From: Paenibacillaceae bacterium UBA6304
GTDB lineage: Bacteria > Bacillota > Bacilli > Paenibacillales > Paenibacillaceae
Reading direction: 5' to 3'
Assembly: GCA_002439285.1 (NCBI GenBank)
Contig: DJTQ01000186.1
Coordinates: 1 to 7,140, forward strand
Length of the DNA stretch: 7,140 bases
Of the stretch, positions 1-6,017 are shown piece by piece. Every line of letters begins with the position of its first letter. The stretch's first letter is position 1. A program made the position numbers and the translations under genes. The notes below the pieces were generated by a model that saw only the letters and a list, made by a program, of their open reading frames with translations, was not told the DNA's origin and searched no databases.

Positions 1-411
1 GGATTGATTGTTCTTATGAATTGGCAATTAATCGGGTATATGATGATCATCTATATCGCAGGTATTCAGAACGTGTCGAAAGATGTAATTGAAGCCGCGA
101 AAATAGACGGAAGCACCCGTTTCGGTATATTGCGGAATGTGACCATCCCTCTGGTGATGCCATCCATTACAATCTGCTTGTTCCTGACCTTATCGAATTC
201 ATTCAAGCTGTTCGATCAGAACTTGGCGCTCACAGCCGGGGCACCGTCGAAGGAGACTTCTATGCTAGCGTTGGATATCTATAATACGTTCTATGGTAGC
301 GTAGGCTGGGAAGGCGTGGGTCAAGCGAAAGCGGTTGTATTCTTTGTCCTGGTTGCTTTGATCGCACTGATTCAACTTGTCGCCACGAGAAGCAAGGAGG
401 TGGAGAACTAA
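1..411 (+). CDS. Carbohydrate ABC transporter permease, MsmF/UgpA type (5'-truncated)
   Basis: This is the C-terminal 136 residues of an inner-membrane permease of a binding-protein-dependent sugar importer; the reading frame is open from base 1, so the true start lies upstream of the window. The diagnostic feature is the EAA loop that docks on the ATPase, seen as EAAKIDGSTRFGILRNVTIP at about residues 32-51 of the fragment, preceded by a membrane segment (WQLIGYMMIIYIAGI) and followed by two hydrophobic spans. The sequence style (WQxxGYxMxIYxAGxQ, then DGA-like, then IPLxxP) is typical of the first permease of the MsmF/UgpA/LacF family in Firmicutes. It ends in basic and acidic residues (RSKEVEN), as expected for a cytoplasmic tail. 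The next permease gene overlaps its stop codon by one base, so the two are co-transcribed and probably translationally coupled. The sugar cannot be told from this fragment. Confidence 0.93.
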   Translation, partial: GLIVLMNWQLIGYMMIIYIAGIQNVSKDVIEAAKIDGSTRFGILRNVTIPLVMPSITICLFLTLSNSFKLFDQNLALTAGAPSKETSMLALDIYNTFYGSVGWEGVGQAKAVVFFVLVALIALIQLVATRSKEVEN

Positions 412-1244
412 TGCAAAGAACCAGAGGTAGAGACGTCTTTCTATTTCTCGTATTGTTCGTTCTGGCGATTTTGTTCTTGTCACCGATTCTGATCGTGCTG
501 ATGAACTCCTTTAAGGGTAAATTTTTTATTAGCGATACTCCGTTTCTGTTTCCTGATGAGCAGACGTTTATCGGTCTAAAAAACTATACGAGCGGGGTAG
601 CCAAAACCGGCTTTTTCAACGCCTTCGGGATGTCGCTGTTTATTACGGTCTGTTCGGTTGCCGTCATAGTCCTGTTGACTTCGATGACCGCCTGGTACAT
701 TACCCGAGTCAAGACCGGGTTTACCAAAATGCTCTATTATATCTTCGTATTCTCCATGATCGTTCCTTTCCAAATGGTGATGTTCACCATGACGAAGACG
801 GCGAATGTGCTGCATTTCGACAATCCGATTGGGATTATCGTGATTTATTTAGGATTCGGAGCGGGTTTATCAGTGTTTTTATTCAGCGGTTTCGTCAAGT
901 CCATTCCCCTTGAAATCGAAGAGGCCGATCTGATCGACGGGTGTAATCCCGTACAGTCCTTCTTTAAGGTGGTCTTGCCGATCTTGAAGCCTATTGCGAT
1001 TACGGTTGCCATTCTTAATGTCATGTGGGTCTGGAATGACTACTTGCTCCCGCTGCTTGTTATCGGTACCGAGTACAGAACAATCCCAATCGCAATTCAA
1101 TACTTAAAGGGCGGTTACGGGTCGATCGACATGGGGGCTATGATGGCTATGCTGGTGTTGGCTATTTTGCCTATCGTCATCTTCTATCTGATTTGTCAAA
1201 AATACATTATAGAGGGTGTCGTAGCCGGCGCTGTCAAAGGATAA
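411..1244 (+). CDS. Carbohydrate ABC transporter permease, MsmG/UgpE type
   Basis: Complete 277-residue inner-membrane permease, the usual length for the second permease of sugar ABC importers. The first transmembrane helix is at residues 10-31. Further hydrophobic segments lie near 72-95, 107-128, 140-161, 194-218 and 241-262, giving six spans. The EAA loop for ATPase contact is at about 170-194 (EEADLIDG followed by FFKVVLPILKP). The family signatures WNDYLLPLL (208-216) and a C-terminal KYIIEGVVAGAVKG are both present. The ATG overlaps the upstream stop as TAATG, and a strong ribosome binding site AAGGAGG (394-400) sits ten bases before it inside the upstream gene, which fixes the start. 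It would pair with the upstream permease as a heterodimer, receiving substrate from a lipoprotein binding protein encoded outside the window. No ATPase gene follows, as is common where a shared MsmX/MsmK-type ATPase serves several importers. Substrate unknown. Confidence 0.95.
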   Translation: MQRTRGRDVFLFLVLFVLAILFLSPILIVLMNSFKGKFFISDTPFLFPDEQTFIGLKNYTSGVAKTGFFNAFGMSLFITVCSVAVIVLLTSMTAWYITRVKTGFTKMLYYIFVFSMIVPFQMVMFTMTKTANVLHFDNPIGIIVIYLGFGAGLSVFLFSGFVKSIPLEIEEADLIDGCNPVQSFFKVVLPILKPIAITVAILNVMWVWNDYLLPLLVIGTEYRTIPIAIQYLKGGYGSIDMGAMMAMLVLAILPIVIFYLICQKYIIEGVVAGAVKG

Positions 1245-1257
1245 AGCGGAATATGGG

Positions 1258-1283
1258 GCCCGCGGAGTTGGTGCGGAGCGGGC
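1258..1283 (+). repeat. Short GC-rich hairpin ahead of the terminator
   Basis: GCCCGC (1258-1263) pairs with GCGGGC (1278-1283) around a 14-base loop, immediately before the operon terminator stem. There is no T run of its own. It could protect the transcript 3' end or be chance in a GC-rich stretch. Confidence 0.4.
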
Positions 1284-1336
1284 AAAGCAGGGTTCTCTAC
1301 CGGGTGACTTCGTCCCTCCGGGGAACCCTGTTTTTT
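1284..1336 (+). terminator. Intrinsic terminator of the sugar ABC transporter operon
   Basis: Forty bases after the second permease, CAGGGTTC (1288-1295) pairs perfectly with GAACCCTG (1323-1330), followed at once by six T residues (1331-1336). Inside the main stem, CCGG (1300-1303) can pair with CCGG (1318-1321), and a GAC/GTC inner stem closes around TTC, so the hairpin is long and stable. A-rich bases at 1284-1286 can extend the stem into the T run. It ends the importer operon and insulates the lacI-type gene downstream. Confidence 0.9.
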
Positions 1337-1364
1337 ATGCCGCCCTTGTTTTCCGGGGGGTTAA

Positions 1365-1401
1365 TTGCTATATTTTTTCTATGAGTATACAAATGTAGAA
1401 A
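1365..1401 (+). promoter_or_regulatory. Possible promoter and inverted-repeat operator of the LacI-family gene
   Basis: After the upstream terminator a new promoter is needed. TTGCTA (1365-1370) is a fair -35 box; TATACA (1386-1391) is a fair -10 box, but the spacer is only 15 bases. TTTCTA (1376-1381) and TAGAAA (1396-1401) form a perfect 6-bp inverted repeat with a 14-base spacer across the -10 region, which could be an operator for autoregulation. It lacks the central CG usual for LacI-family operators, so this is tentative. Confidence 0.3.
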
Positions 1402-1425
1402 TTACGATGTAAGGGAAGATCGGAC

Positions 1426-2454
1426 ATGGCTTCAATTACAATTATAGATATTGCAAAAATGTGCGGGGTTGGCGTAACCACGGTTTCCCGGGCGATTAAT
1501 AATCATCCCGATATTAGCGAAGAGACCAAAGCCATGATTATGCAGGTTATCAAAGATAACCATTATGTTCCGAACAACAGCGCCCGTAATCTGAAGCGTT
1601 CCGCTTCCAAAACGATTGCCGTCCTCATTAAGGGGATTACGAATCCTTTCTTTAACCGGATGATTCAGGTATTTGAGAAGGAGATTCAAAGAAAGAAATA
1701 TTCATTCATTCTGCAAAGGGTGGATGAGAACCAGGATGAAATCGAAGTTGCGATTGAACTGGAGAAGGAGAAGCGCCTGAAGGGGATTGTTTTTCTCGGC
1801 GGGTATTTCTCGCATTCCAAAGAAAAATTGGATCAACTTACGGTACCGTTCGTGCTCAGTACAATCGGTATGACACCGGAGTATGATCCGCATGAGTATT
1901 CGTCCGTTTCCGTCGACGACTTTAAAGAGAGTTACAAAATGGTAGATTACTTATGCAGTCAAGGCCATCGCAAAATCGCTATCATTACAGCTTCGATGGA
2001 TGACGTCAGTATCGGTAAGCTCAGATATGAAGGTTATAAGCAGGCGCTTGAGGATCATGGCCTGGAACTGAACGAGAAGCTGGTCTATAGCATGAAAGAA
2101 AACATAGAGAGCTATTCGATGGAAAACGGCTATGCGGTGACCAAAGAACTGCTGGAATCCGGCGAACAATTTACGGCGTTGTTCGCCGTCTCCGACAGTT
2201 TGGCGGTGGGTGCCTGCAAAGCGATTTTCGAGAGCGGGAAGTCCGTTCCCGGGGATTACTCCGTCGCCGGCTTTGATGGACTGGATATCGCTTACTACTA
2301 TAACCCGTCCATTACGACGATCCGCCAGCCGGTTGAGGAAATTGCGGAAGAGACGATCAAAATTCTGTTCGACTTAATTAATAAAAAAATGTCCCACGCG
2401 CACAAAACATTCCCGGCGGAGCTGATGATCCGGGAATCGACCGCAAGAAAATAA
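1426..2454 (+). CDS. LacI-family transcriptional regulator
   Basis: Complete 342-residue DNA-binding repressor of the LacI/GalR family, normal length (about 330-345). The N-terminal helix-turn-helix occupies about residues 4-25 (IIDIAKMCGVGVTTVSRAIN), with the recognition-helix signature TTVSRAIN. The hinge helix at 49-58 (PNNSARNLKR) carries the Leu56 that in this family intercalates in the operator minor groove. Residues 62-340 form a periplasmic-binding-protein-like effector domain: TIAVLIKGITNPFF (63-76) opens it, SDSLAVGACKAI (266-277) and GFDGLDIAYYYNPSITTIRQP (282-302) are typical C-terminal motifs. The start ATG has a weak upstream AAGGGA (1411-1416) and begins directly at the HTH, so it is very probably right. 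It follows the sugar importer operon after a terminator and is convergent with the next gene, so the importer or a sugar-use operon upstream is the likeliest target; the effector sugar cannot be read from sequence. Confidence 0.95.
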   Translation: MASITIIDIAKMCGVGVTTVSRAINNHPDISEETKAMIMQVIKDNHYVPNNSARNLKRSASKTIAVLIKGITNPFFNRMIQVFEKEIQRKKYSFILQRVDENQDEIEVAIELEKEKRLKGIVFLGGYFSHSKEKLDQLTVPFVLSTIGMTPEYDPHEYSSVSVDDFKESYKMVDYLCSQGHRKIAIITASMDDVSIGKLRYEGYKQALEDHGLELNEKLVYSMKENIESYSMENGYAVTKELLESGEQFTALFAVSDSLAVGACKAIFESGKSVPGDYSVAGFDGLDIAYYYNPSITTIRQPVEEIAEETIKILFDLINKKMSHAHKTFPAELMIRESTARK

Positions 2455-2456
2455 AT

Positions 2457-2494
2457 AAAACCCGGCTCCGCAGCAAAATGCGGGCCGGGTTTTT
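2457..2494. terminator. Bidirectional intrinsic terminator between convergent genes
   Basis: CCCGG plus C (2461-2466) pairs with G plus CCGGG (2484-2489), and CCGCA (2468-2472) pairs with TGCGG (2479-2483), with T2467 bulged and a six-base loop. A run of A (2457-2460) flanks the left side and a run of T (2490-2494) the right, so the hairpin can end the lacI-type transcript on the plus strand and the permease transcript on the minus strand. It lies wholly between their stop codons (2454 and 2505). Confidence 0.92.
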
Positions 2495-2504
2495 AAGTGA
2501 TTTA

Positions 2505-3569
2505 TTACAAGAGAAATGAACCTGCGACGCCTCCCACAATGCCGATGACGACCACGGAGGCGAATACGAACATGAGCACCTTTTTCGGGAAGGACCGGGC
2601 GACCATGAGCATGGACGGAAGGCTGACGGTCGGTAGCGTAAGCAGTAAGGCTGCTGCGGGTCCGGCTCCGAGTCCCAAAGCTACAAAGGATTGGATGATC
2701 GGAATTTCCGCTGCCGTCGGGATCACGAACAAAGTGCCGACGATGGCAAAGACGATAATGGCGGCAATCCCCGTTCCAAGGGAGACCGGGAACAGCGAGT
2801 GCTGAAATGCGCCGAGCAGCAGGACGGAAATGGCGTAAGCCGGGACGACATTAAGAATCATCAGGCCCAGGCTTTTGAGCCAGCGCACCAAGAAGGGGCT
2901 TTGTTCTTCCTGAATTTCCTGCAAGTCCGGCTCGGGAATCGCTGCTGTATCCTTAGTATCCGCAAACCGGTTCGCCAAGTAGCTGACTCCGAAGGTCAGA
3001 ATCAATCCAAACGCAAGCCGAAGCAGGGTGAATTTCCACGAGAGCACAAACGTCATGAAAATGAGCGTGGCGGGGTTCAGCACCGGATTGCCGATCCAGA
3101 AGGCCAGGCTGGCTCCGACCGAGACATTTTTGCGGCGCAGACCGCAAGCGACCGGCGCTGCACAGCAGGAGCACATCATGCCCGGCAAGGAAACGACGCC
3201 GCCTAGAAGCGTGCTTTTGAAGCTTGATTTGCCGAGTACTTTGTAGAGCCATTTGGAAGGCAGCAGCACCTGTACAAGGGAACCCAGTAAAATGCCCAGC
3301 ACGGCGGCTTTCCATACCGATTTAAAGTAAGCGGCAGCGTAATCGAGGGCCGAGCTCCAGGAAGGAGCCGCGGAGACGTCCGAGCCGAGAATCGATGAGC
3401 CGATCGAGTGATTCGTCGCGGCTTTGAATGCTTTTTCATAATAAGGCCACCATTTGACATAACTTAAGCCGGCGATGGCAATGATGACAAAAAGGACGAT
3501 GAATAGTATAGTTTTGCCCGTACTAGGCGTCCGTGGATTAAGAGAGTGTGATTTCGATGATGTTGTCAT
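2505..3569 (-). CDS. Permease of the ArsP/YraQ (DUF318) family
   Basis: Integral membrane protein of 354 residues. The start chosen is the ATG at 3569 (MTTSSKSH), because GGAGG lies eight bases before it on the minus strand; an in-frame ATG at 3623 would add 18 residues but has no comparable site. A first span is at about 19-39, then a group of spans at 82-104, 120-140 and 152-196. A charged cytoplasmic-type linker (201-228, rich in E and D) follows, then a second group at 231-259, 265-284, 291-312 and 330-352. The family's conserved core is LPGMMCSCCAAPVACGLRRK (128-147) followed by GASLAFWIGNPVLNPATLIF (152-171). Known relatives include ArsP, which exports trivalent methylated and aromatic arsenicals, but most members are uncharacterised. 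The cluster Cys133-Ser-Cys135-Cys136, with Cys142 nearby, could bind a soft metalloid. It is convergent with the LacI-type gene and divergent from selD, so selenium or metalloid transport is a reasonable guess, not a demonstrated role. Confidence 0.88.
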   Translation of the reverse strand: MTTSSKSHSLNPRTPSTGKTILFIVLFVIIAIAGLSYVKWWPYYEKAFKAATNHSIGSSILGSDVSAAPSWSSALDYAAAYFKSVWKAAVLGILLGSLVQVLLPSKWLYKVLGKSSFKSTLLGGVVSLPGMMCSCCAAPVACGLRRKNVSVGASLAFWIGNPVLNPATLIFMTFVLSWKFTLLRLAFGLILTFGVSYLANRFADTKDTAAIPEPDLQEIQEEQSPFLVRWLKSLGLMILNVVPAYAISVLLLGAFQHSLFPVSLGTGIAAIIVFAIVGTLFVIPTAAEIPIIQSFVALGLGAGPAAALLLTLPTVSLPSMLMVARSFPKKVLMFVFASVVVIGIVGGVAGSFLL

Positions 3570-3577
3570 GCATGTTT

Positions 3578-3582
3578 CCTCC
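3578..3582 (-). promoter_or_regulatory. Ribosome binding site deciding the permease start
   Basis: On the minus strand GGAGG is followed by an eight-base spacer (AAACATGC) and the ATG at 3569. A second ATG at 3573 is out of frame. The site makes 3569 a far better start than the upstream in-frame ATG at 3623. Confidence 0.8.
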
Positions 3583-3603
3583 ACAGTTTGATATTTTTTG
3601 ACA

Positions 3604-3619
3604 CGAATTACAGTATAAC
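3604..3619 (-). promoter_or_regulatory. Candidate extended -10 promoter of the permease gene
   Basis: Reading the minus strand toward the permease, TGTTATACT forms an extended -10 element (TG, one base, then TATACT), about 45 bases before the chosen start. No good -35 hexamer is found at 17 bases, which is tolerable for an extended -10 promoter. It lies in the 170-bp region shared with the divergent selD gene. Judged by eye only. Confidence 0.4.
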
Positions 3620-3691
3620 ACAACGGGACAAGACGGGTTTATCGATTTGCCATCCCCGGGCGACTGGAGTACGATTTATAGGGAGCAAGAT

Positions 3692-3719
3692 TTGCAATGT
3701 TCGAGATTTATATTGTACA
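3692..3719 (+). promoter_or_regulatory. Possible selD-mnmH promoter
   Basis: TTGCAA (3692-3697) resembles a -35 box, and TGTACA (3714-3719) lies 16 bases downstream as a poor -10 match; TTTATATT just before it is an AT-rich alternative. A promoter must lie in 3570-3739 because the gene upstream runs the other way, but this exact assignment is weak. The selD ribosome binding site follows at 3721-3735 (GGAAGGAAAGTGATC), resembling the full anti-Shine-Dalgarno complement. Confidence 0.3.
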
Positions 3720-3739
3720 CGGAAGGAAAGTGATCATAT

Positions 3740-4789
3740 ATGGCAGCAGCAGATTCAATAAAGTTGACTTCATTATCGAGTAAAGGGGGCTGCGGCTGTA
3801 AAATAGGACCTGCCGATCTGGGGCAGGTGCTCCGCAGTCTGCCTCCATCAGAACCGAATCCGGACTTGCTCGTAGGCCTGGATACGAGTGACGATGCAGG
3901 CGTGTACCGTTTATCCGGGGATACGGCGCTTGTGCAGACGGTCGATTTTTTTACGCCGATCGTGGACGATCCCTATTCCTTCGGACAAATTGCGGCAGCT
4001 AATGCAATCAGCGATATCTACGCGATGGGCGGCAAACCGCTGACTGTGCTTAATATTGTAGCATTTCCGATTTCCACCTTGGATAAAAGCATTCTGGCCG
4101 ATATTTTGCGCGGGGCCGCAGATAAAGTCAGAGAAGCCGGAGCAACACTGGTAGGCGGCCATTCCATCGACGATAAAGAGCCGAAATTCGGCCTGGCCGT
4201 CACTGGTCTGGTTCATCCGGACCGGGTCAGAACGAATGCCGGTGCGAAGGCCGGGGATAAGCTGATCCTGACGAAGCCGATCGGGGTGGGCATTATGACG
4301 ACTTCGATCAAGAAGAACGCGCTGACCCCGGAAGAGACGGAACGGGTAACCCGCGTGATGGCTACACTAAATAAGGTAGCCGCCGAAACGATGGAGTCTT
4401 ACGATGTCCATGCCTGCACGGACGTAACCGGCTTCGGCTTGATGGGGCATGCGCTGGAAATGGCCAAGGGAAGCGGAAACGGCATCATCATAAGACAGAG
4501 CGATGTACCTGTCCTGCCGCGTGTACGGGAGCTGGCCGAGCAAGGAAATGTGCCGGGCGGAACGAAGAACAATTTCGCTCATGTCGAGGGGGACATCGAT
4601 TTTCCGGCGGAACTGGATCAAATCGGTCGCTGGATTCTGTGCGACGCTGTGACATCGGGCGGTTTGCTCATTTCGGTGGATGCGGGGCAATCGGACGAAT
4701 TGCTTCAGGCGCTTGTGCAAGCCGGGGTTGAAGCAAGCCTGATCGGTGAAGTCACCGGGCAACATCCGGGTCGTATAGTTGTACAATAG
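3740..4789 (+). CDS. selD: Selenide, water dikinase (selenophosphate synthetase), cysteine form
   Basis: SelD makes monoselenophosphate, the activated selenium donor, from selenide and ATP, releasing AMP and phosphate in the cytoplasm. The 349-residue length matches the family. The N-terminal glycine-rich segment GGCGCKIGP holds the catalytic Cys18 and Lys21, equivalent to Cys17 and Lys20 of the Escherichia coli enzyme; codon 18 is TGC, so this is the cysteine form and needs no selenocysteine. Downstream landmarks are DDAGVYRL (51-58), TVDFFTPIVDDPYSFGQIAA (67-86) with metal-binding aspartates, NAISDIYAMGGKPL (88-101), GGHSIDDKEPKFGLAVTG, TDVTGFGLMGHALEM and the C-terminal CDAVTSGGLL. These are AIR-synthase-like ATP-grasping motifs of the SelD/PurM family. 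It starts an operon with mnmH 30 bases downstream and diverges from the ArsP-like permease. There is no close alternative start, and the ribosome binding site is strong. Confidence 0.98.
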   Translation: MAAADSIKLTSLSSKGGCGCKIGPADLGQVLRSLPPSEPNPDLLVGLDTSDDAGVYRLSGDTALVQTVDFFTPIVDDPYSFGQIAAANAISDIYAMGGKPLTVLNIVAFPISTLDKSILADILRGAADKVREAGATLVGGHSIDDKEPKFGLAVTGLVHPDRVRTNAGAKAGDKLILTKPIGVGIMTTSIKKNALTPEETERVTRVMATLNKVAAETMESYDVHACTDVTGFGLMGHALEMAKGSGNGIIIRQSDVPVLPRVRELAEQGNVPGGTKNNFAHVEGDIDFPAELDQIGRWILCDAVTSGGLLISVDAGQSDELLQALVQAGVEASLIGEVTGQHPGRIVVQ

Positions 4790-4819
4790 GAATCCTTATG
4801 ATAGAAGGAGTCAAACATC

Positions 4820-5869
4820 ATGTTTCAAGACATAACCATTGAGGATTTGGCAGCGCGGAAGAAAGGGGAGATTGTCCTCATCGACGTGCGCTCCCCTTCC
4901 GAGTATGCCGAGTCCAGTATTCCCGGGAGTATCAATATCCCGTTGTTTAACGATCAGGAAAGAGCGGAGATCGGTACGCTGTACAAGCAGGTCAGCGTAG
5001 ATGCGGCCCAGGAACGCGGGCTTGAAGTCGTCTCGGCCAAGCTGCCGGCTTTTATTAAAGAGTTTGCGGCGATTTCCGAGAAGAAAGCCGTCTTCTGCTG
5101 GCGCGGCGGCATGCGCAGCAAGACGACGGCCACGTTGTTGTCCCTGATGAACATACATGCATACCGATTGTCCGGGGGTTACCGGGCATACCGCCAATGG
5201 GTCGTTGCTATGCTGGAGGACATGTCTTTCGAACCTCCGGCTTATGTGATCCATGGCCATACCGGAAACGGCAAGACCGCGCTGCTTCGGAAGCTGAAGC
5301 AAATGGGATACCCCGTTCTGGATCTGGAGGGAATGGCCGGACACCGCGGCTCTGTCTTCGGGGATATCGGACTCCGCGCCCATAATCAGAAGACCTTCGA
5401 TGCCTTGCTGCTGGATGAATTGCTGCGGAATCAGAGAGCTCCTTATGTGCTGATGGAGGCGGAGAGCAAGCGGATCGGGAAGGTCGTGATTCCGGAGATA
5501 GTCATGAGCAAGAAGGATCAAGGCACCCATATCCGGATCGAGCTTCCGATAGAGGCACGCGTGCAGACGATCCTGGAGGACTATCAGCCTTGGGAACATC
5601 CGGAGGCTTGTGCAGAGGCTTTTGCCAAAATCGAGTCCCGCCTCCACAGACCCATTGCCGTCGAAATCGGCGACAGTCTGAAGAACGGAAACTATAACCG
5701 GGCCGTGGAATTATTGCTACTGTATTACTACGATCCACGGTATGACCATACGGAGGAGCAGTATGAGGGGTCCGAGTTTACGACGATCCGTGCCGATTCC
5801 GTTGATGAAGCCGTCAAGGCCGTTATTGAACTACTTCCACAGCCGGGAAGCGGGTTGGAACCGAAATAA
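4820..5869 (+). CDS. mnmH: tRNA 2-selenouridine synthase
   Basis: MnmH (also SelU or YbbB) replaces the sulfur of 2-thiouridine at tRNA wobble position 34 with selenium, using selenophosphate from SelD; the known route passes through a geranylated thiouridine intermediate. The 349-residue protein has the two expected parts. An N-terminal rhodanese domain (about 6-130) begins with VLIDVRSPSEYAESSIPGSINIPL and carries the active-site loop FCWRGGMRS with Cys93 (codon TGC), matching Cys97 of E. coli. A C-terminal P-loop domain starts with the Walker A motif GHTGNGKT (146-153), followed by DLEGMAGHRGSVFGDIG (168-184) and MEAESKRIGKVVIP, all family hallmarks. The ribosome binding site AAGGAG (4805-4810) is nine bases before the ATG. 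It is the last gene of the selD operon and is followed by a terminator. The pair gives a self-contained selenouridine pathway. A long reverse-strand frame under it is a shadow. Confidence 0.98.
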   Translation: MFQDITIEDLAARKKGEIVLIDVRSPSEYAESSIPGSINIPLFNDQERAEIGTLYKQVSVDAAQERGLEVVSAKLPAFIKEFAAISEKKAVFCWRGGMRSKTTATLLSLMNIHAYRLSGGYRAYRQWVVAMLEDMSFEPPAYVIHGHTGNGKTALLRKLKQMGYPVLDLEGMAGHRGSVFGDIGLRAHNQKTFDALLLDELLRNQRAPYVLMEAESKRIGKVVIPEIVMSKKDQGTHIRIELPIEARVQTILEDYQPWEHPEACAEAFAKIESRLHRPIAVEIGDSLKNGNYNRAVELLLLYYYDPRYDHTEEQYEGSEFTTIRADSVDEAVKAVIELLPQPGSGLEPK

Positions 5870-5882
5870 TCGTAAGGTAAAT

Positions 5883-5925
5883 ATAGAGTCCTGTTGCTTA
5901 AGTGAGCAGAGGACTCTATTTTTTT
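5883..5925 (+). terminator. Intrinsic terminator of the selD-mnmH operon
   Basis: ATAGAGTCCT (5883-5892) pairs with AGGACTCTAT (5910-5919), ten perfect pairs, with an upper stem TGCT (5895-5898) and AGCA (5905-5908) around a TAAGTG loop and a small internal bulge. A run of T (5919-5925) follows directly. It starts 14 bases after the mnmH stop codon. Confidence 0.93.
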
Positions 5926-5952
5926 GCGAGGGTGTAGGATAAATATGGATAT
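5924..5952 (+). promoter_or_regulatory. Tentative promoter of the secreted repeat protein
   Basis: TTGCGA (5924-5929), overlapping the T run of the terminator, and GGATAT (5947-5952) are 17 bases apart; TAAATA (5940-5945) is an alternative AT-rich -10. Neither is close to consensus. If GGATAT is the -10, transcription would begin near 5959 and the left arm of the inverted repeat at 5944-5953 would act as DNA rather than as RNA structure. Confidence 0.2.
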
Positions 5953-5991
5953 TAAGGAGAAAACGCTTTAAAATGAAAGAGAATATCCATA
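5944..5991 (+). repeat. Perfect 10-bp inverted repeat in the leader of the last gene
   Basis: TATGGATATT (5944-5953) and AATATCCATA (5982-5991) are exact reverse complements separated by 28 bases. The right arm ends one base before the ribosome binding site GGGAGAGG (5992-5999). It has no T run, so it is not a terminator; it could be an operator for a dimeric regulator or an RNA stem affecting translation. The spacer contains AAGGAG (5954-5959) and an AAAACGCTTT box. Confidence 0.75.
5957..5971 (+). promoter_or_regulatory. cre-like / LacI-family operator-like box
   Basis: The 15 bases centred on the CG at 5964-5965 contain GAAAACGCTTT and agree with the CcpA consensus WTGAAARCGYTTWCW at 12 of 15 positions, failing at the first two and at position 14. 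The half-palindrome around a central CG is typical of LacI/CcpA-family sites. It lies within the spacer of the inverted repeat. By-eye match only; CcpA or the LacI-type regulator in this window are both possible binders. Confidence 0.3.
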
Positions 5992-6017
5992 GGGAGAGGT
6001 TGGGATGTATTGAATAA
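5973..6017 (+). CDS. Possible 14-codon leader ORF
   Basis: An ATG at 5973 opens a 14-residue frame, MKENIHRERLGCIE, ending with TAA at 6015-6017, so it overlaps the TTG start of the next gene by a few bases in another frame. An AAGGAG (5954-5959) precedes it, but at 13 bases the spacing is longer than ideal. If translated, ribosomes ending here could reinitiate at the TTG start. It may equally be chance; nothing in the peptide suggests a known attenuator. Confidence 0.18.
   Translation: MKENIHRERLGCIE
5992..5999 (+). promoter_or_regulatory. Ribosome binding site supporting a TTG start
   Basis: GGGAGAGG sits ten bases before TTG at 6010. The nearby ATG at 6005 is followed by a stop after one codon, and the frame of the TTG has an upstream in-frame TGA at 5974-5976, so TTG is the only start that gives a full signal peptide with a ribosome binding site. 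Confidence 0.75.

Noticed and set aside
1593..1607. A perfect inverted repeat GAAGCG-TTC-CGCTTC inside the LacI-type gene
   Set aside because: It encodes the hinge region Lys-Arg-Ser-Ala-Ser with normal codons. It is too deep in the coding region for an obvious operator role and no partner site is seen.
2691..3206. A 171-codon plus-strand open frame and the 2497-2805 frame
   Set aside because: Both lie opposite the ArsP-like permease; the translations are charged, low in hydrophobic order, and have no family resemblance.
3623..3637. Direct repeat ACGGG (3623-3627 and 3633-3637) in the permease-selD intergenic region
   Set aside because: Five bases repeated at one helical turn is suggestive of an activator site but too short to support alone.
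3791..3793. Possible selenocysteine codon at the SelD active site
   Set aside because: The codon is TGC, an ordinary cysteine, so no SECIS element or readthrough is needed.
4811..5647. A 278-codon open frame on the minus strand
   Set aside because: It lies entirely antisense to mnmH, whose protein shows catalytic motifs throughout. The reverse frame is an artefact of its codon use.
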